From contig NZ_LBMU02000002.1 in assembly GCF_001005085.2 (NCBI RefSeq), positions 1-64,000 on the forward strand: 64,000 nt of DNA. Reading direction: 5' to 3'. Numbering within the stretch: position 1 is the first letter of the stretch; the number at the start of each line of letters is the position of its first letter. Positions 1 to 9,411 of the stretch are shown one piece after another. Source of the stretch: Streptomyces humi. GTDB taxonomy: Bacteria; Actinomycetota; Actinomycetes; Streptomycetales; Streptomycetaceae. Both the position numbers and the translations under genes were made by a program. The notes under the pieces are model-generated. The model was not told the DNA's origin, searched no databases, and saw nothing but the letters and a program-made list of their open reading frames with translations.

Positions 1-804
1 GGTGGGTACGGCGGCGGGGGCGTGCTCCGGGGTGGGAGGCGGAGTGGGGGTGGGGGCGGAGGCGTGCTCGGGGGTGGGAGGCGGAGTGGGGGCGTGCTCG
101 GGGGTGGGAGGCGGAGTGGGGGTGGGCGTGAGGGCGGGAGACGGAGTGGGGGTGGGCGTGGTGTCCGGCTCCGGGGTGTCGGAGCCGGAATGGGCGGGCG
201 CGGGCGAGGCACCGAGGTCCTGCCCGGACGCGTGCCCGTGCTCGCCACCGACGCCGCCCTCGCCCCCGCCCTCGCCCTCGCCCTCGCCCTCAGGGATCGC
301 CTCCGGCTCGGTGCTCGGCATTCGGAACGCGGTGGCCAGGAACTGCTTCAGATCGCGGGCGGTGCGCGTGCGCGCGATGGCCGTCGCCGGGGGCGGTGCC
401 GGCTGCCGGCGAGTCACACGGGCGGGGGTTCCCTCAGCTGCCTCCGCCGCGGCCTCTTCAGCGCGCCTGGCCTCGGCACGCGCCGCCCGCAGCGCCTCGC
501 GCGCGATGTCACCAGGTCGCCCGGCCGACCGGGCAACGGCGGAGACCTCCGGCCGGACAGCCCGCAGGGCCGGGTCACGCACGCCGGGATCAGGCACGCC
601 GGGGTCACGCGCGCCGCGGTCGCGCGCGCCGCGGTCGCGTGCGCTGGGGTCGGGCACGGACGGGCCGTCCGGTGTGGTGGGGGCAGCCGTGGCCTCCGGC
701 TCGCCCGGGGCCGTTTCCTCGGTACCGGTCTCCGCGGCGCGGCGCCGTGCCGCCCGCAGCGCTCGCCGCGCCGCGTCACCCGGTCGCTGTCCGTCCTCGC
801 TCAT
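1..804 (-). CDS. N-terminal part of repeat-rich helicase-partner protein (runs off left edge)
   Basis: An open frame on the minus strand starts at ATG 804, overlaps the helicase stop (ATGA) and has no stop before base 1, giving at least 268 residues. It begins MSEDGQRPGDAARRALRAAR, and a second PGDIAREALRAARAE copy lies near residue 100. There are RDxGAR/DPGVRDP repeats, a GEGEG run and finally several PTPPPTPEHA-type repeats near the edge. In streptomycetes a SWIM zinc-finger protein usually follows this SNF2 helicase and is translationally coupled to it, so this is probably its N-terminal region. No SWIM cysteines are visible here, so the identity is inferred from context. Confidence 0.6.
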   Translation of the reverse strand, partial: MSEDGQRPGDAARRALRAARRRAAETGTEETAPGEPEATAAPTTPDGPSVPDPSARDRGARDRGARDPGVPDPGVRDPALRAVRPEVSAVARSAGRPGDIAREALRAARAEARRAEEAAAEAAEGTPARVTRRQPAPPPATAIARTRTARDLKQFLATAFRMPSTEPEAIPEGEGEGEGGGEGGVGGEHGHASGQDLGASPAPAHSGSDTPEPDTTPTPTPSPALTPTPTPPPTPEHAPTPPPTPEHASAPTPTPPPTPEHAPAAVPT

Positions 805-3617
805 GAGGTCCTCCGCAACGACACCAGGTCGGACAGCTCGCGGTCCGTCAGCTCGGTCAGGGCCGCCTCTCCGGTGCCCAGGATCGCGTCGGCGAGGGCC
901 CGCTTGGACTCCAGCATCTCGGCGATGCGGTCCTCCACCGTGCCCTCGGTGACCAGACGGTGGACCTGGACGGGCTGGGTCTGCCCGATGCGGTACGCGC
1001 GGTCCGTGGCCTGTTCCTCCACCGCCGGGTTCCACCAGCGGTCGAAGTGGACGACGTGGCCGGCGCGGGTGAGGTTCAGGCCGGTGCCGGCGGCCTTGAG
1101 GGACAGGACGAGGACCGGGGTCGCGCCGTCCTGGAAGCGGTCCACCATGCGCTCCCGCTCCGGTACCGGCGTGCCCCCGTGCAGCAGGTCGACCGGGACG
1201 GCGCGGGCCCGGAGGTGGCCGGTGATCAGCCGGGCCATGCCGACGTACTGGGTGAAGACGAGCGCCGAGCCGTCCTCCGCGAGCACGGTGTCCAGCAGTT
1301 CGTCGAGCAGGGCGAGCTTGCCGGAGCGGGCGGCGAGGCCGTCGACGCGGGCCTCCTCCTTCAGGTACAGCGCGGGGTGGTCGCAGATCTGCTTCAGAGC
1401 GCCGAGGAGCTTCAGGACCAGGCCTCGGCGCGCGATCCCGTCGGCCGTCTCGATGGTGAGCAGCGACTCGCGGACCACCGCCTCGTAGAGCGCGGCCTGT
1501 TCGCGGGTGAGCGGCACCGGATGATCGGTCTCGGTCTTGGGCGGGAGTTCGGGGACGATCCCGGGGTCGGACTTCTTGCGGCGCAGGAGGAAGGGGCGGA
1601 CGAGGCGGGCCAGGCGCGCCACCGCCTGGTCGTCCTCGCCGTTCTCGACGGCGCGCGCGTGCCGGGCGCGGAAGGACTTCAGGGGGCCGAGGAGTCCGGG
1701 CGTGGTCCAGTCGAGCAGGGCCCAGAGTTCGGAGAGGTTGTTCTCCACGGGGGTGCCGGTGAGGGCCACGCGCGCGGGGGACGGGATGGTGCGCAGGGCC
1801 TTGGCGGTGGCCGAGTAGGGGTTCTTGACGTGCTGGGCCTCGTCGGCGACGACCATGCCCCAGGCCTGTTCGGCGAGGCGGTTCGCGGTGGCCCGCATGG
1901 TGCCGTAGGTGGTGAGGACGAAGCCGCCGTCGAGGCCGTCCAGGCTGCGGTCGGGGCCGTGGAAGCGGCGGACCGGGACACCGGGGGCGAACCGGGCGAT
2001 CTCCCGCTGCCAGTTGCCGAGCAGCGAGGCCGGGCAGACCACCAGGGTCGGTTCGGTGCGGGCCCGCTTCAGGTGCAGGGCGATGACGGTGATCGTCTTG
2101 CCGAGGCCCATGTCGTCGGCGAGGCAGCCGCCGAGTCCGAGGGAGGTCATCAGGTCGAGCCAGGCCAGGCCGCGGAGCTGGTAGTCGCGCAGGGTGGCGT
2201 GCAGGCCGGCGGGCGGTTCGGCGGGCCGGAGGCCTGCCGTGAGGCGGTCGCGCAGGGCCGCGAGGACGCCGACGGGGACCGCCTCGACGGTCTCGCCGTC
2301 CACCTCGGCCTCGCCGGTGAGCGCCACGGAGAGCGCGTCGACCGGGTCGAGCAGCCCCAGTTCGCGTTTGCGGGCCTTGCGGACGAGCGCCGGGTCGACG
2401 AGCACCCAGCGGTCCCGCAGGCGCACGACGGGACGGTGGGCCTCGGCGAGGGCGTCCATCTCCGCCTCGCTGAGCGGGTCCCCGCCGAGCGCCAGCTGCC
2501 AGCGGAACTGGAGGAGTTCCTCACCCTCGAAGAAGCCGGTGCCGTCGGTCGCGGAGCCGGGGGCCGTCCGGACCACGGCTGCGGCGGTCAGGTCCTGGGC
2601 CAGGTCCCGGGGCCAGTGCACGGCGACCCCGGCCGCCGCGAGCCGGGTCGCCGCCACGCCCAGGAGCTCGCCCAGTTCCTCCTCGGCGAGCGCGAGCACG
2701 TCGGGCACGTCCTGCTCCGCCAGCCGGTCCAGGGGCGGCCACACCCGTGCGGCCCGGCGCACCGCCAGCGCCGCGTCCACGCGGGCGCGGGGGCCGAAGG
2801 CCGCGTCGGAGCGGCCAGCCCACAGCGCGGCCGCATCGGTCACCAGGGTCGGATCGGCCAGGCTGTGCACCTGGACGATCGCCGCGCCCGCGCGGTGGGC
2901 GCCCTCGCCGTCGTCGAACAGGTCGGAGGCCGACAGGTCCAGGCGCAGTGAGATCCGCACTCCGGCGTCCATGCCGGCGGCGACCTCCGCGGCCCATTCG
3001 TGGGCGTCGGGCAGCCGCTGGGCCTCGCGCGCGGCGAAGGGGCGGCCCGAGGTGTGGGGTGCGGCCGGGGTGCGGGGCAGGGTGTCGGCGACCGCGTCCA
3101 GGAAGGAGCGGACCAGCGCCTCCGGCTGGGGCAGCGTGAGCGGGCCGGGGCCGGGGAGCGGGACGGCGTGGCCCTCGGCGGGCAGTGCGGCGGCCACCGC
3201 GCGCAGGTGGGCGATGTCGGCGGGCTCCAGGGGGCCGGCCCGCCAGGCGTCGTGGCCGGCCGGGGTGAGGCCGGGCAGCAGGCGGCCTCGGGCGGCGAGC
3301 CGCAGCGCGTGCTGGGCGGCGGCGCCCCAGCAGGCGGTGGCGGGGTGGGCGGCCGGGTCGCGGCGGGCCCGGACGAGCAGCGGCAGTGCCTCGCCGACCG
3401 GCAGGGTGAGCGCGGGCACCTGCCTGCGGCGGACGCCGGCGCCGTGCCGTCGTACGACGGTCAGTTCCTCGCTCTGCCGGGGCAGCGGGCCGCCCTCGGG
3501 GTCCCAGAAGGCGATGCGGCCGTGGCGGGGGAGGTCGGCGGGCAGGTAGACCGCCGCCAGGCGCACGGGCACGTCCTCGTGCGTCCCGGAAACCGTGCCG
3601 TTCATACGTTCTGCCAC
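801..3617 (-). CDS. SNF2-family DEAD/DEAH-box helicase
   Basis: A 938-residue Swi2/Snf2 ATPase, probably a DNA translocase. After a variable N-terminal half come motif I LADDMGLGKTITVIAL, motif II VVADEAQHVKNP, motif III LTGTPVENNLSELW, LLRRKKSD, then the helicase C-terminal lobe with ALVFTQYVGM, SLKAAGTGLNLTRAGHV and DRAYRIGQTQPVQVHRL. All catalytic motifs are intact. It overlaps the downstream ORF by ATGA, so the two are co-translated. Bacterial relatives of the HepA/Rad54 type are tied to repair or nucleoprotein remodelling; the exact role is not shown. Confidence 0.93.
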   Translation of the reverse strand: MAERMNGTVSGTHEDVPVRLAAVYLPADLPRHGRIAFWDPEGGPLPRQSEELTVVRRHGAGVRRRQVPALTLPVGEALPLLVRARRDPAAHPATACWGAAAQHALRLAARGRLLPGLTPAGHDAWRAGPLEPADIAHLRAVAAALPAEGHAVPLPGPGPLTLPQPEALVRSFLDAVADTLPRTPAAPHTSGRPFAAREAQRLPDAHEWAAEVAAGMDAGVRISLRLDLSASDLFDDGEGAHRAGAAIVQVHSLADPTLVTDAAALWAGRSDAAFGPRARVDAALAVRRAARVWPPLDRLAEQDVPDVLALAEEELGELLGVAATRLAAAGVAVHWPRDLAQDLTAAAVVRTAPGSATDGTGFFEGEELLQFRWQLALGGDPLSEAEMDALAEAHRPVVRLRDRWVLVDPALVRKARKRELGLLDPVDALSVALTGEAEVDGETVEAVPVGVLAALRDRLTAGLRPAEPPAGLHATLRDYQLRGLAWLDLMTSLGLGGCLADDMGLGKTITVIALHLKRARTEPTLVVCPASLLGNWQREIARFAPGVPVRRFHGPDRSLDGLDGGFVLTTYGTMRATANRLAEQAWGMVVADEAQHVKNPYSATAKALRTIPSPARVALTGTPVENNLSELWALLDWTTPGLLGPLKSFRARHARAVENGEDDQAVARLARLVRPFLLRRKKSDPGIVPELPPKTETDHPVPLTREQAALYEAVVRESLLTIETADGIARRGLVLKLLGALKQICDHPALYLKEEARVDGLAARSGKLALLDELLDTVLAEDGSALVFTQYVGMARLITGHLRARAVPVDLLHGGTPVPERERMVDRFQDGATPVLVLSLKAAGTGLNLTRAGHVVHFDRWWNPAVEEQATDRAYRIGQTQPVQVHRLVTEGTVEDRIAEMLESKRALADAILGTGEAALTELTDRELSDLVSLRRTS

Positions 3618-3701
3618 CTCCCGCCCGTGCGTCCGATCAGATGTCTTCGACTGTACGGGCGGGGTCTGACAATCGGCCCCGGCGACCGGGCGGGCCCGCC
3701 G

Positions 3702-4283
3702 TCACGGCACGGTGCGCGAGACGACGTAGATCATCGGGAACTCGGGGTCGGCCGTGTTCACCACCACGTCCTGGGTGGGCGCCGGGTTCTTCTGGGCGTG
3801 GGTGAGGCCCCACCAGGTGCCGGTCGCGGTGAACCGCCAGCCGGTGATCTTCTGGTCCCGGGTGCCGATGCTGATGTCGTTCTTCTTCAGCGCGTCCCGG
3901 TTGACGCCCATGCCCTCCAGGAAGCTGTCGAGTCCGGCGCTGTTGGTGCGGAACTGGACGTAGAGCCGGCTGGTCTTCCAGTTGTTCGTCTCGTAGTACG
4001 CGATCCTGTCGGCGGGGTGCGGGACCGGCACCTGGTAGAGGCGGCGCTGCACCTTCGAGGGCCAGCCCGCGGTGAGGCCGGTCGCCGAGTACTTGGACTC
4101 CTTGTCCTTGCCGCTGTTGCGGCTCTGGTTGGCGGAGATCATCAGATAGCCCGCCGGTACGCCGATGAGCAGCACGATGATGAGCAGGGTGAGCGCCCGG
4201 CGCCGGGCCTTGTGGCCCGGGGTCTCCGGCGGGCGGTGCGGTTCGTCCGGGGGCGCGGCCTGGCGGGGCAGCGAAGCGGTCAT
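3702..4283 (-). CDS. single-pass membrane protein, extracytoplasmic domain of unknown function
   Basis: 193 residues. A proline-rich cytoplasmic start is followed by one hydrophobic segment, ALTLLIIVLLIGVPAGYLMI (about residues 28-48), and an extracytoplasmic domain of about 140 residues ending in MIYVVSRTVP. It starts at ATG 4283 inside the end of the ROK kinase gene (ATGA overlap), so it is the last gene of that transcript. I do not recognise the outer domain. A sensor or anchoring role linked to sugar uptake would be a guess. Confidence 0.8.
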   Translation of the reverse strand: MTASLPRQAAPPDEPHRPPETPGHKARRRALTLLIIVLLIGVPAGYLMISANQSRNSGKDKESKYSATGLTAGWPSKVQRRLYQVPVPHPADRIAYYETNNWKTSRLYVQFRTNSAGLDSFLEGMGVNRDALKKNDISIGTRDQKITGWRFTATGTWWGLTHAQKNPAPTQDVVVNTADPEFPMIYVVSRTVP

Positions 4284-5425
4284 GCGGTGTCCCGGGTACG
4301 GCGGGCCTCCGCGTACCGCTCGTAGCGTTCGTAGCGCTCCACCCGGCGGCGGTTGGCGCGCCGGAACCGGCGGGCGACCAGGCGGGCCAGGTCGGCGGCG
4401 CCGACCATGCCGGCCTCGGGGCCCAGCTGGGCGCGGGCGATGCGGGCCTCGGGGCGGTAGCCGCGGCCGGTCAGCTGGCGCTTGAACGCGTCCCGCGCGG
4501 GGCCGATCAGCAGGTCGTCGGCGGCGCTGACGCCGCCGCCGATCACGAAGCAGGACGGGTCGAGGGCGGCGGCGAGGTTGGCGATGCCGACGCCGAGCCA
4601 CTGGCCGATGTCCTGGAGGAGCTCGATGCACATGGCGTCGCCCTCGCGGGCCAGCTCGGTGATCATCGGGCCGGTGATGTCGTCGACGTTGCCCTTGACG
4701 TGCTCGATGATCCCGTAGGCCACCGGGGAGTCGGCCACCGCCAGTTCCTTGGCCTCGCGGACCAGCGCGTTGCCCGAGCTGTACTGCTCCCAGCAGCCGC
4801 GGTTGCCGCACGGGCAGCGGTGGCCGCCGGGCACGACCTGCATGTGGCCGAACTCGCCGGCCACGCCGTACTTGCCGCGCTTGACCTGGCCGTCCTCCAG
4901 GATCGCGCCGCCGATACCGGTGCCGAGCGTGATCATGACGAGGTGGTCCTCGCCGCGGCCGGCGCCGAAGCGCCACTCGGCCCAGGCCGCGGCGTTCGCG
5001 TCGTTGTCGACCAGGACGGGCACGGCGAGCCGGCCGGCCAGCCGGTCGCGCAGCGGTTCGTTGCGCCAGGACAGGTGGGGGGCGAACAGCACGCGGTTGC
5101 GGTCGGCGTCGACCCAGCCGGCCGCGCCGATGCCCACCGCGTGCACGTCGTGCCGGTCGGAGAGGTCCAGGACCAGCTCGACGATGGTGTCCTCGACGAC
5201 CTTCGGGCTCTTGGACTTGTCCGGGGTCTCCGTGCGGAGCTTCTCCAGGATGTTGCCGTCGGCGTCCACGACGCCCGCCATGACCTTGGTGCCGCCGATG
5301 TCGATGCCGACGGTGGGGACCCGGGGGGCCGTCAGGTGTGACCGGCGTTCCCTGGTGCCGACGGTCCGCAGGACCGGGGCTCGGCGGGAGCCGATGGGGG
5401 CGGTGAGGTCGCGGTAGGTGCTCAT
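4280..5425 (-). CDS. ROK-family sugar kinase (glucokinase-like)
   Basis: 381 residues. An N-terminal extension of about 35 residues precedes the ROK core. The phosphate-binding motif is VGIDIGGTKVMAGVVDADGN, the catalytic loop has VDNDANAAAWAE, and GTGIGGAI follows. The ROK zinc site is present as HMQVVPGGHRCPCGNRGCWE, and IGGGVSAADDL lies near the C-terminus. A DNA-binding domain is absent, so this is a kinase and not a ROK repressor. The position after an ABC sugar importer suggests it phosphorylates the imported sugar. The arginine-rich tail (about the last 35 residues) is unusual. Confidence 0.9.
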   Translation of the reverse strand: MSTYRDLTAPIGSRRAPVLRTVGTRERRSHLTAPRVPTVGIDIGGTKVMAGVVDADGNILEKLRTETPDKSKSPKVVEDTIVELVLDLSDRHDVHAVGIGAAGWVDADRNRVLFAPHLSWRNEPLRDRLAGRLAVPVLVDNDANAAAWAEWRFGAGRGEDHLVMITLGTGIGGAILEDGQVKRGKYGVAGEFGHMQVVPGGHRCPCGNRGCWEQYSSGNALVREAKELAVADSPVAYGIIEHVKGNVDDITGPMITELAREGDAMCIELLQDIGQWLGVGIANLAAALDPSCFVIGGGVSAADDLLIGPARDAFKRQLTGRGYRPEARIARAQLGPEAGMVGAADLARLVARRFRRANRRRVERYERYERYAEARRTRDTA

Positions 5426-5494
5426 CGGGCTCGATTGTGCCGCACCCCGAGGCGGAGTGCCGTTCGGGGGACATAAAGGAGGGTGCGGTGCCGT

Positions 5495-5516
5495 CGCCGG
5501 GTGCGGGTGCCCGGCG
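5495..5516. terminator. hairpin after the ABC transporter operon
   Basis: CGCCGGG / CCCGGCG arms with an 8-nt loop lie 25-50 bp downstream of the ATPase stop on the minus strand. A GCGCGGTTCCCCGCG hairpin sits directly beside it. There is no T-run, which is normal for Streptomyces terminators. Confidence 0.5.
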
Positions 5517-5541
5517 GCTGGTCGCGCGGTTCCCCGCGCCC

Positions 5542-6306
5542 CTAACCGCGCTCCAGCTCGTGGCGCAGGGACTCGAGGTCGCTTCCGCCCGCCATCTGGC
5601 TCGTCAGCTCGTCCAGGGTGATCTCGTCACGGGTGTGGCTGCCCACCATCGTGCCCCGCCTCAGCAGCACGAACCTGTCCCCCACCAGGTGCGCGTGGTG
5701 CGGGTTGTGGGTGATCAACACAACACCCAGGCCCCGGTCCCGTGCCGCCGCCACGTATTTCAGGACCACACCCGACTGCTTCACACCCAGTGCCGCCGTC
5801 GGCTCGTCCAGGATCAGGACCTTCGCGCCGAAGTACACGGCTCTCGCGATGGCCACGCACTGGCGTTCGCCGCCCGACAGGGTGCCGATCGGCTGGTCGA
5901 CGTCGCGGAGGTCGATGCCCATGCGGAGGAGTTCCGCGTGCGTGGTACGGCGCATGAAGTCGACGTCCAGGCGTCTGAGCAGGCCCGTGCGGGGCTCCGA
6001 CCCGAGGAAGAAGTTGCGCCACACCGGCATCAGCGGGACCACCGCCAGGTCCTGGTGGACGGTCGCGATGCCGCGGTCCAGGGCCTCGCGCGGGGAGTTC
6101 AGGACGGTCTCCTCCCCCTCGATGTCCAGGGTGCCGCCGTCATGCCGGTGCAGGCCCGCGATGATCTTGATGAGGGTGGACTTGCCGGCGCCGTTGTCGC
6201 CCAGGACGCAGGTGATCTGGCCCGCGTGGACCTCCAGGGAGACCCCTTCGAGGGCGCGGACGGTGCCGTAGTGCTTGCTGACGCCGGTCAGCCGGACGAG
6301 GGTCAT
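5542..6306 (-). CDS. sugar ABC transporter ATP-binding protein
   Basis: 254 residues, a single ATPase domain. Walker [11 protein letters not shown]-loop region [10 protein letters not shown], signature LSGGERQ, Walker [12 protein letters not shown] and H-loop LITHN are all intact. CUT2-family ATPases such as RbsA or XylG are usually tandem fusions of about 500 residues; this one is half-length, so it should homodimerise. It overlaps the permease gene by ATGA and is the last of the three transporter genes. Confidence 0.93.
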   Translation of the reverse strand: MTLVRLTGVSKHYGTVRALEGVSLEVHAGQITCVLGDNGAGKSTLIKIIAGLHRHDGGTLDIEGEETVLNSPREALDRGIATVHQDLAVVPLMPVWRNFFLGSEPRTGLLRRLDVDFMRRTTHAELLRMGIDLRDVDQPIGTLSGGERQCVAIARAVYFGAKVLILDEPTAALGVKQSGVVLKYVAAARDRGLGVVLITHNPHHAHLVGDRFVLLRRGTMVGSHTRDEITLDELTSQMAGGSDLESLRHELERG

Positions 6307-7343
6307 GCGGCGGCCTCCGCGCGCTTGCGGACCCAGGTGTTGAGCAGGGTCGCGAGGAGCAGCATCGCTCCGAGGAAGAACTTGAACCAGTCGGGGTTCC
6401 ACTCGGCGAAGACGATGCCCTTGCTGGTCATGCCGAACAGGAGCGCACCGACCGCCGAACCGACCGCGCTGCCGTGGCCGCCGGTGATCAGGCAGCCGCC
6501 GATGACGGCCGCGATGATGTAGATCAGCTCGTTGCCGACGCCCTCGCCGGACTGGACGGCGTCGTACGAGAAGAGGAGGTGCTGGCCGGAGATCCAGGCG
6601 CCGAACGCCACGCCCATGTAGAGGCCGATCTTGGTCCTGGTGACGGGGACGCCGACCGCGCGGGCCGCGTCCTGGTTGCCCCCGACGGCGAAGATCCAGT
6701 TGCCCGCACGGGTGCGCAGCAGGATCCAGGAGGCGATCGCGACCAGGGCGAGCCACCAGATGATCGTGATCTTGAAGTCGACGCCCCCGACGGTCAGGGT
6801 CGAGGCGAAGACCGCGTGGGCGGACGGGAAGCCCTCCATGTCGGCGATCGTCTTGGTGGAGACCGTGCCGTCGATCAGCTTGGTGAGGCCCAGGTTCATG
6901 CCGGTCAGCATCAGGAAGGTGCCGAGGGTGACGATGAAGCTGGGCAGCCTGGTGCGGGTCAGCACGAAGCCGTTGGCGGCGCCGACGGCGAGGGTCACCA
7001 GGAGCGAGACACCCACACCGACCCAGGTGTCGGCGGTCATCTGGTAGCTGAACATGGAGGAGACCAGCGCGGACGACGTCACCAGGACGCCCGCCGAGAG
7101 GTCGAACTCGCCGCCGATCATCAGCAGCGCCACCGGGACGGCCATGATGCCGATCGTCGAGGAGGCGTAGAGGACCGTGCCGAGGCTGCTCGCGCGGAGG
7201 AAACCGTCGGCGGCGACGGCGAAGAAGAGGAAGACGGCGAGGGCGCCGACGACCGAGCCGAACTCCGGGCGGGAGAGGAGTCTCCGCAGCGGAGAGGTCC
7301 GCAGAATCCTTTCATCATGCGTTTTGTCCAGCGTGGCGCTCAT
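6303..7343 (-). CDS. sugar ABC transporter permease (CUT2/ribose-xylose type)
   Basis: 346 residues with about 8-10 hydrophobic segments. Family features are [14 protein letters not shown] (the G-E-F/I-D-L-S motif of CUT2 permeases), [18 protein letters not shown] and [17 protein letters not shown] 7343 overlaps the binding-protein stop (ATGA) and its own stop overlaps the ATPase start, giving strict translational coupling of all three subunits. Confidence 0.93.
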   Translation of the reverse strand: MSATLDKTHDERILRTSPLRRLLSRPEFGSVVGALAVFLFFAVAADGFLRASSLGTVLYASSTIGIMAVPVALLMIGGEFDLSAGVLVTSSALVSSMFSYQMTADTWVGVGVSLLVTLAVGAANGFVLTRTRLPSFIVTLGTFLMLTGMNLGLTKLIDGTVSTKTIADMEGFPSAHAVFASTLTVGGVDFKITIIWWLALVAIASWILLRTRAGNWIFAVGGNQDAARAVGVPVTRTKIGLYMGVAFGAWISGQHLLFSYDAVQSGEGVGNELIYIIAAVIGGCLITGGHGSAVGSAVGALLFGMTSKGIVFAEWNPDWFKFFLGAMLLLATLLNTWVRKRAEAAA

Positions 7344-8344
7344 CGGGTGCCCCGCTCGGTGTACTCGGCCAGCGTGGCGGCCTGGTCCTTGGTGACGATC
7401 TGCGGGCCGGTGAGCACCGGCCGGCCACCGCCGAGCACGTCGCCGTTGTACTTGTAGAGCCACAGCAGGTCGACCGCCTGGTAGCCCTGGAGGTACGGCT
7501 GCTGGTCCACGGCGAAGCCGAGGGTGCCGTCGGCCAGTTCGGCGGCGACCTTCGCGTTGAGGTCGAAGGTGTCGACCTCGGCCCTGCTGCCCGCGTCCGC
7601 CCTCGCCTGCACCGCGGTGTCGGCGTACGGCGCGCCCAGGGTGACGACCGCGTCGATCGACTTGTCGGCCTGGAGCTTCGCCTCGATCGAGGACTGCACG
7701 TCAGGCATGCTCGTGCCGTTGACGTACAGGTTCTCGACCGTGCCTGCGAAGTTCTCCGCCACGCCCGCGCAGCGCTGCTCATGGCCGACGTTGCCCTGCT
7801 CGTGCAGCACGCACAGGACCTTCTTCCTGCCCCGCTCGGTCAGCTCGTCGCCGACCGCCCGGCCCGCGACCGTCTCGTCCTGGCCGATGTGCGCGAGCGC
7901 GCCGAACGCCTTGGACTCCCCGGAGCCGGAGTTCACGGTGATCACCGGGATGCCGGCCTTCTCGGCACGGGCCACGGCCGCCTTGAGGGCGTCCGGTTTG
8001 GCGAGGGTGACGATGATCCCGTCGACCTTCTTGTCGACCGCCGCGTCCACGAGCTGCGCCTGCTGCTGGGCCTCGTCGTCGTGCGAGTAGAGGAAGTTGA
8101 TGTTGTCCTTGCGGGCGGCCTGCTTCGCACCGCTCTGCACGATGTCCCAGAAGGTGTCGCCGTCCCCGGAGTGAGTGATCATCGCGAAGGTCCAGCGGGG
8201 CGTGTTCACCGCCGCCCCGCCCTCGGCCGCCGCCGCGTTCCGGGCGTCCTCCGCCCGCTTGCCGCCGGTACTGCTGCACCCGGCGAGGGAGACGCTCAGC
8301 GCCCCCGCCACCGCGATGCCCACCCAGGTCCGAAACCGTGCCAC
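7340..8344 (-). CDS. sugar-binding lipoprotein of the ABC importer
   Basis: 334 residues. It has a lipoprotein signal peptide with lipobox LAGCSS (Cys about residue 23), then a periplasmic-binding-protein type 1 fold as in ribose/xylose binding proteins: DTFWDIVQSGAKQAA, DAAVDKKVDGIIVTL, GIPVITVNSG, VVTLGAPYADTA. It is the first gene of the importer operon and lies 155 bp from a TGTCCGGACA operator. The substrate cannot be read from the sequence; the adjacent Gfo/Idh dehydrogenase suggests a sugar or inositol-type polyol. Confidence 0.92.
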   Translation of the reverse strand: MARFRTWVGIAVAGALSVSLAGCSSTGGKRAEDARNAAAAEGGAAVNTPRWTFAMITHSGDGDTFWDIVQSGAKQAARKDNINFLYSHDDEAQQQAQLVDAAVDKKVDGIIVTLAKPDALKAAVARAEKAGIPVITVNSGSGESKAFGALAHIGQDETVAGRAVGDELTERGRKKVLCVLHEQGNVGHEQRCAGVAENFAGTVENLYVNGTSMPDVQSSIEAKLQADKSIDAVVTLGAPYADTAVQARADAGSRAEVDTFDLNAKVAAELADGTLGFAVDQQPYLQGYQAVDLLWLYKYNGDVLGGGRPVLTGPQIVTKDQAATLAEYTERGTR

Positions 8345-8498
8345 GAGGCCGTGCCCTTCTTGCCGTGCTCATACGTGCGAGAGGGGCGGGCGAGCTCACC
8401 GTGGGTGACCACCGACGGCGACCTCGTCCGCCCCAAAAGCCTCAGTATCGAACATGGGGTACACACCTGACAGCGGCGGGGGCACTCCGGCGTCTCAT

Positions 8499-8508
8499 TG
8501 TCCGGACA
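8499..8508. promoter_or_regulatory. candidate GntR operator upstream of the importer operon
   Basis: The perfect palindrome TGTCCGGACA sits in the common context ATTGTCCGGACAT(T/A)ACG. The same sequence occurs at 9360-9369, in front of the divergent gntR and dehydrogenase genes. Two identical sites flanking gntR fit autoregulation and control of the importer. Confidence 0.65.
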
Positions 8509-8543
8509 TTACGACCAACTGGGTGCCGGCGACCGGGCGGCAC

Positions 8544-9308
8544 TCAGGACCGTACGAGCAGCTGGAACTCGAAGGAGTAGCGGGCCGGGCGGTAGATGTG
8601 GTCGCCGAACTCGACGGCCCGGCCGGTGTCGTCGTAGGTGGTGCGCTGCATGGTGAGCAGCGGGGCGCCCTCCGGCTCGGCGAGCCGCTCGCCCTCCAGG
8701 GCGGTGGCGCCGCGCGCCCCGATGGACTGGCGGGCACTGTGCAGGGTGATCCCGGCGGCCCGCATCAGCCGGTACAGGCCGGTCGCCTCCAGCTGCCCGG
8801 TGTCCAGGTCGAGCAGGCCGGGCGGCAGGTAGTTGGTGAGGTAAGCCATCGGCTCGCCGTGCGCCAGCCGCAGCCGTTCGATCCGGTGCACCTCGGTGCC
8901 CTCGGCCACCCCGAGCGCCGCCGCGACCTCGGCGGACGCCGGCATGACGGTGTTGACCAGCACCTGCGTGGCGGGGCGCTGACCGGCCGACTCCAGGTCG
9001 TCGTAGAGGCTGCTGAGCTCCAGGGGGCGTTTGACCTGGCTGTGCACGACCTGGGTGCCGACGCCCCGGCGACGGACCAGGAGGCCCTTGTCGACGAGGG
9101 ACTGGATGGCCTGACGGACGGTCGGGCGGGACAGGCCGAGCCGTGCGGCCAGCTCGATCTCGTTGCCCAGCAGGCTGCCGGGGGTGAGCGAGCCGTGCTC
9201 GATGGCCGCCTCCAGCTGCTGGGCCAGCTGGAAGTACAACGGCACCGGGGAGCTACGGTCCACGCTGAGGTCGAGCGGCACGGTCGGGTCCACATCTGGT
9301 TTCGGCAC
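8544..9308 (-). CDS. GntR-family (HutC-type) transcriptional regulator
   Basis: 254 residues. The N-terminal winged helix contains PVPLYFQLAQQLEAAIEHG and LAARLGLSRPTVRQAIQSLVDKGLL. The C-terminal UTRA effector domain includes VHRIERLRLAHGEPMAYLTNYLP and AVEFGDHIYRPARYSFEF. GTG 9308 is chosen because the domain starts directly after it and the longer frame upstream runs through the divergent promoter. Likely a repressor of the adjacent sugar genes, released by a phosphorylated sugar as is usual for HutC-type members. Confidence 0.9.
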   Translation of the reverse strand: MPKPDVDPTVPLDLSVDRSSPVPLYFQLAQQLEAAIEHGSLTPGSLLGNEIELAARLGLSRPTVRQAIQSLVDKGLLVRRRGVGTQVVHSQVKRPLELSSLYDDLESAGQRPATQVLVNTVMPASAEVAAALGVAEGTEVHRIERLRLAHGEPMAYLTNYLPPGLLDLDTGQLEATGLYRLMRAAGITLHSARQSIGARGATALEGERLAEPEGAPLLTMQRTTYDDTGRAVEFGDHIYRPARYSFEFQLLVRS

Positions 9309-9359
9309 GGGCCCGAGCGTATCCCCGTGACGGGTTGACGGGAAGTTGTGTAGTTCGAT

Positions 9360-9369
9360 TGTCCGGACA
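9360..9369. promoter_or_regulatory. candidate GntR operator and promoter for the dehydrogenase gene
   Basis: A second TGTCCGGACA lies just before a TTGACA -35 box at 9376-9381. The implied transcript start falls at about the ATG at 9412, which has no Shine-Dalgarno sequence, so the dehydrogenase mRNA may be leaderless. Confidence 0.6.
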
Positions 9370-9411
9370 TACGGATTGACAGCGCCCGGGGTGCACCAGC
9401 ACCTTGTTCCC

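Noticed and set aside
22..2951. Long plus-strand open frames opposite the helicase and its partner (316, 488 and 663 codons)
   Set aside because: They are antisense shadows of high-GC coding DNA; no domain is recognisable and the minus-strand frame has all SNF2 motifs.
3702..5474. 590-codon minus-strand frame spanning the ROK kinase
   Set aside because: Only its last third is real (membrane protein from 4283); the rest is the kinase gene read in another frame.
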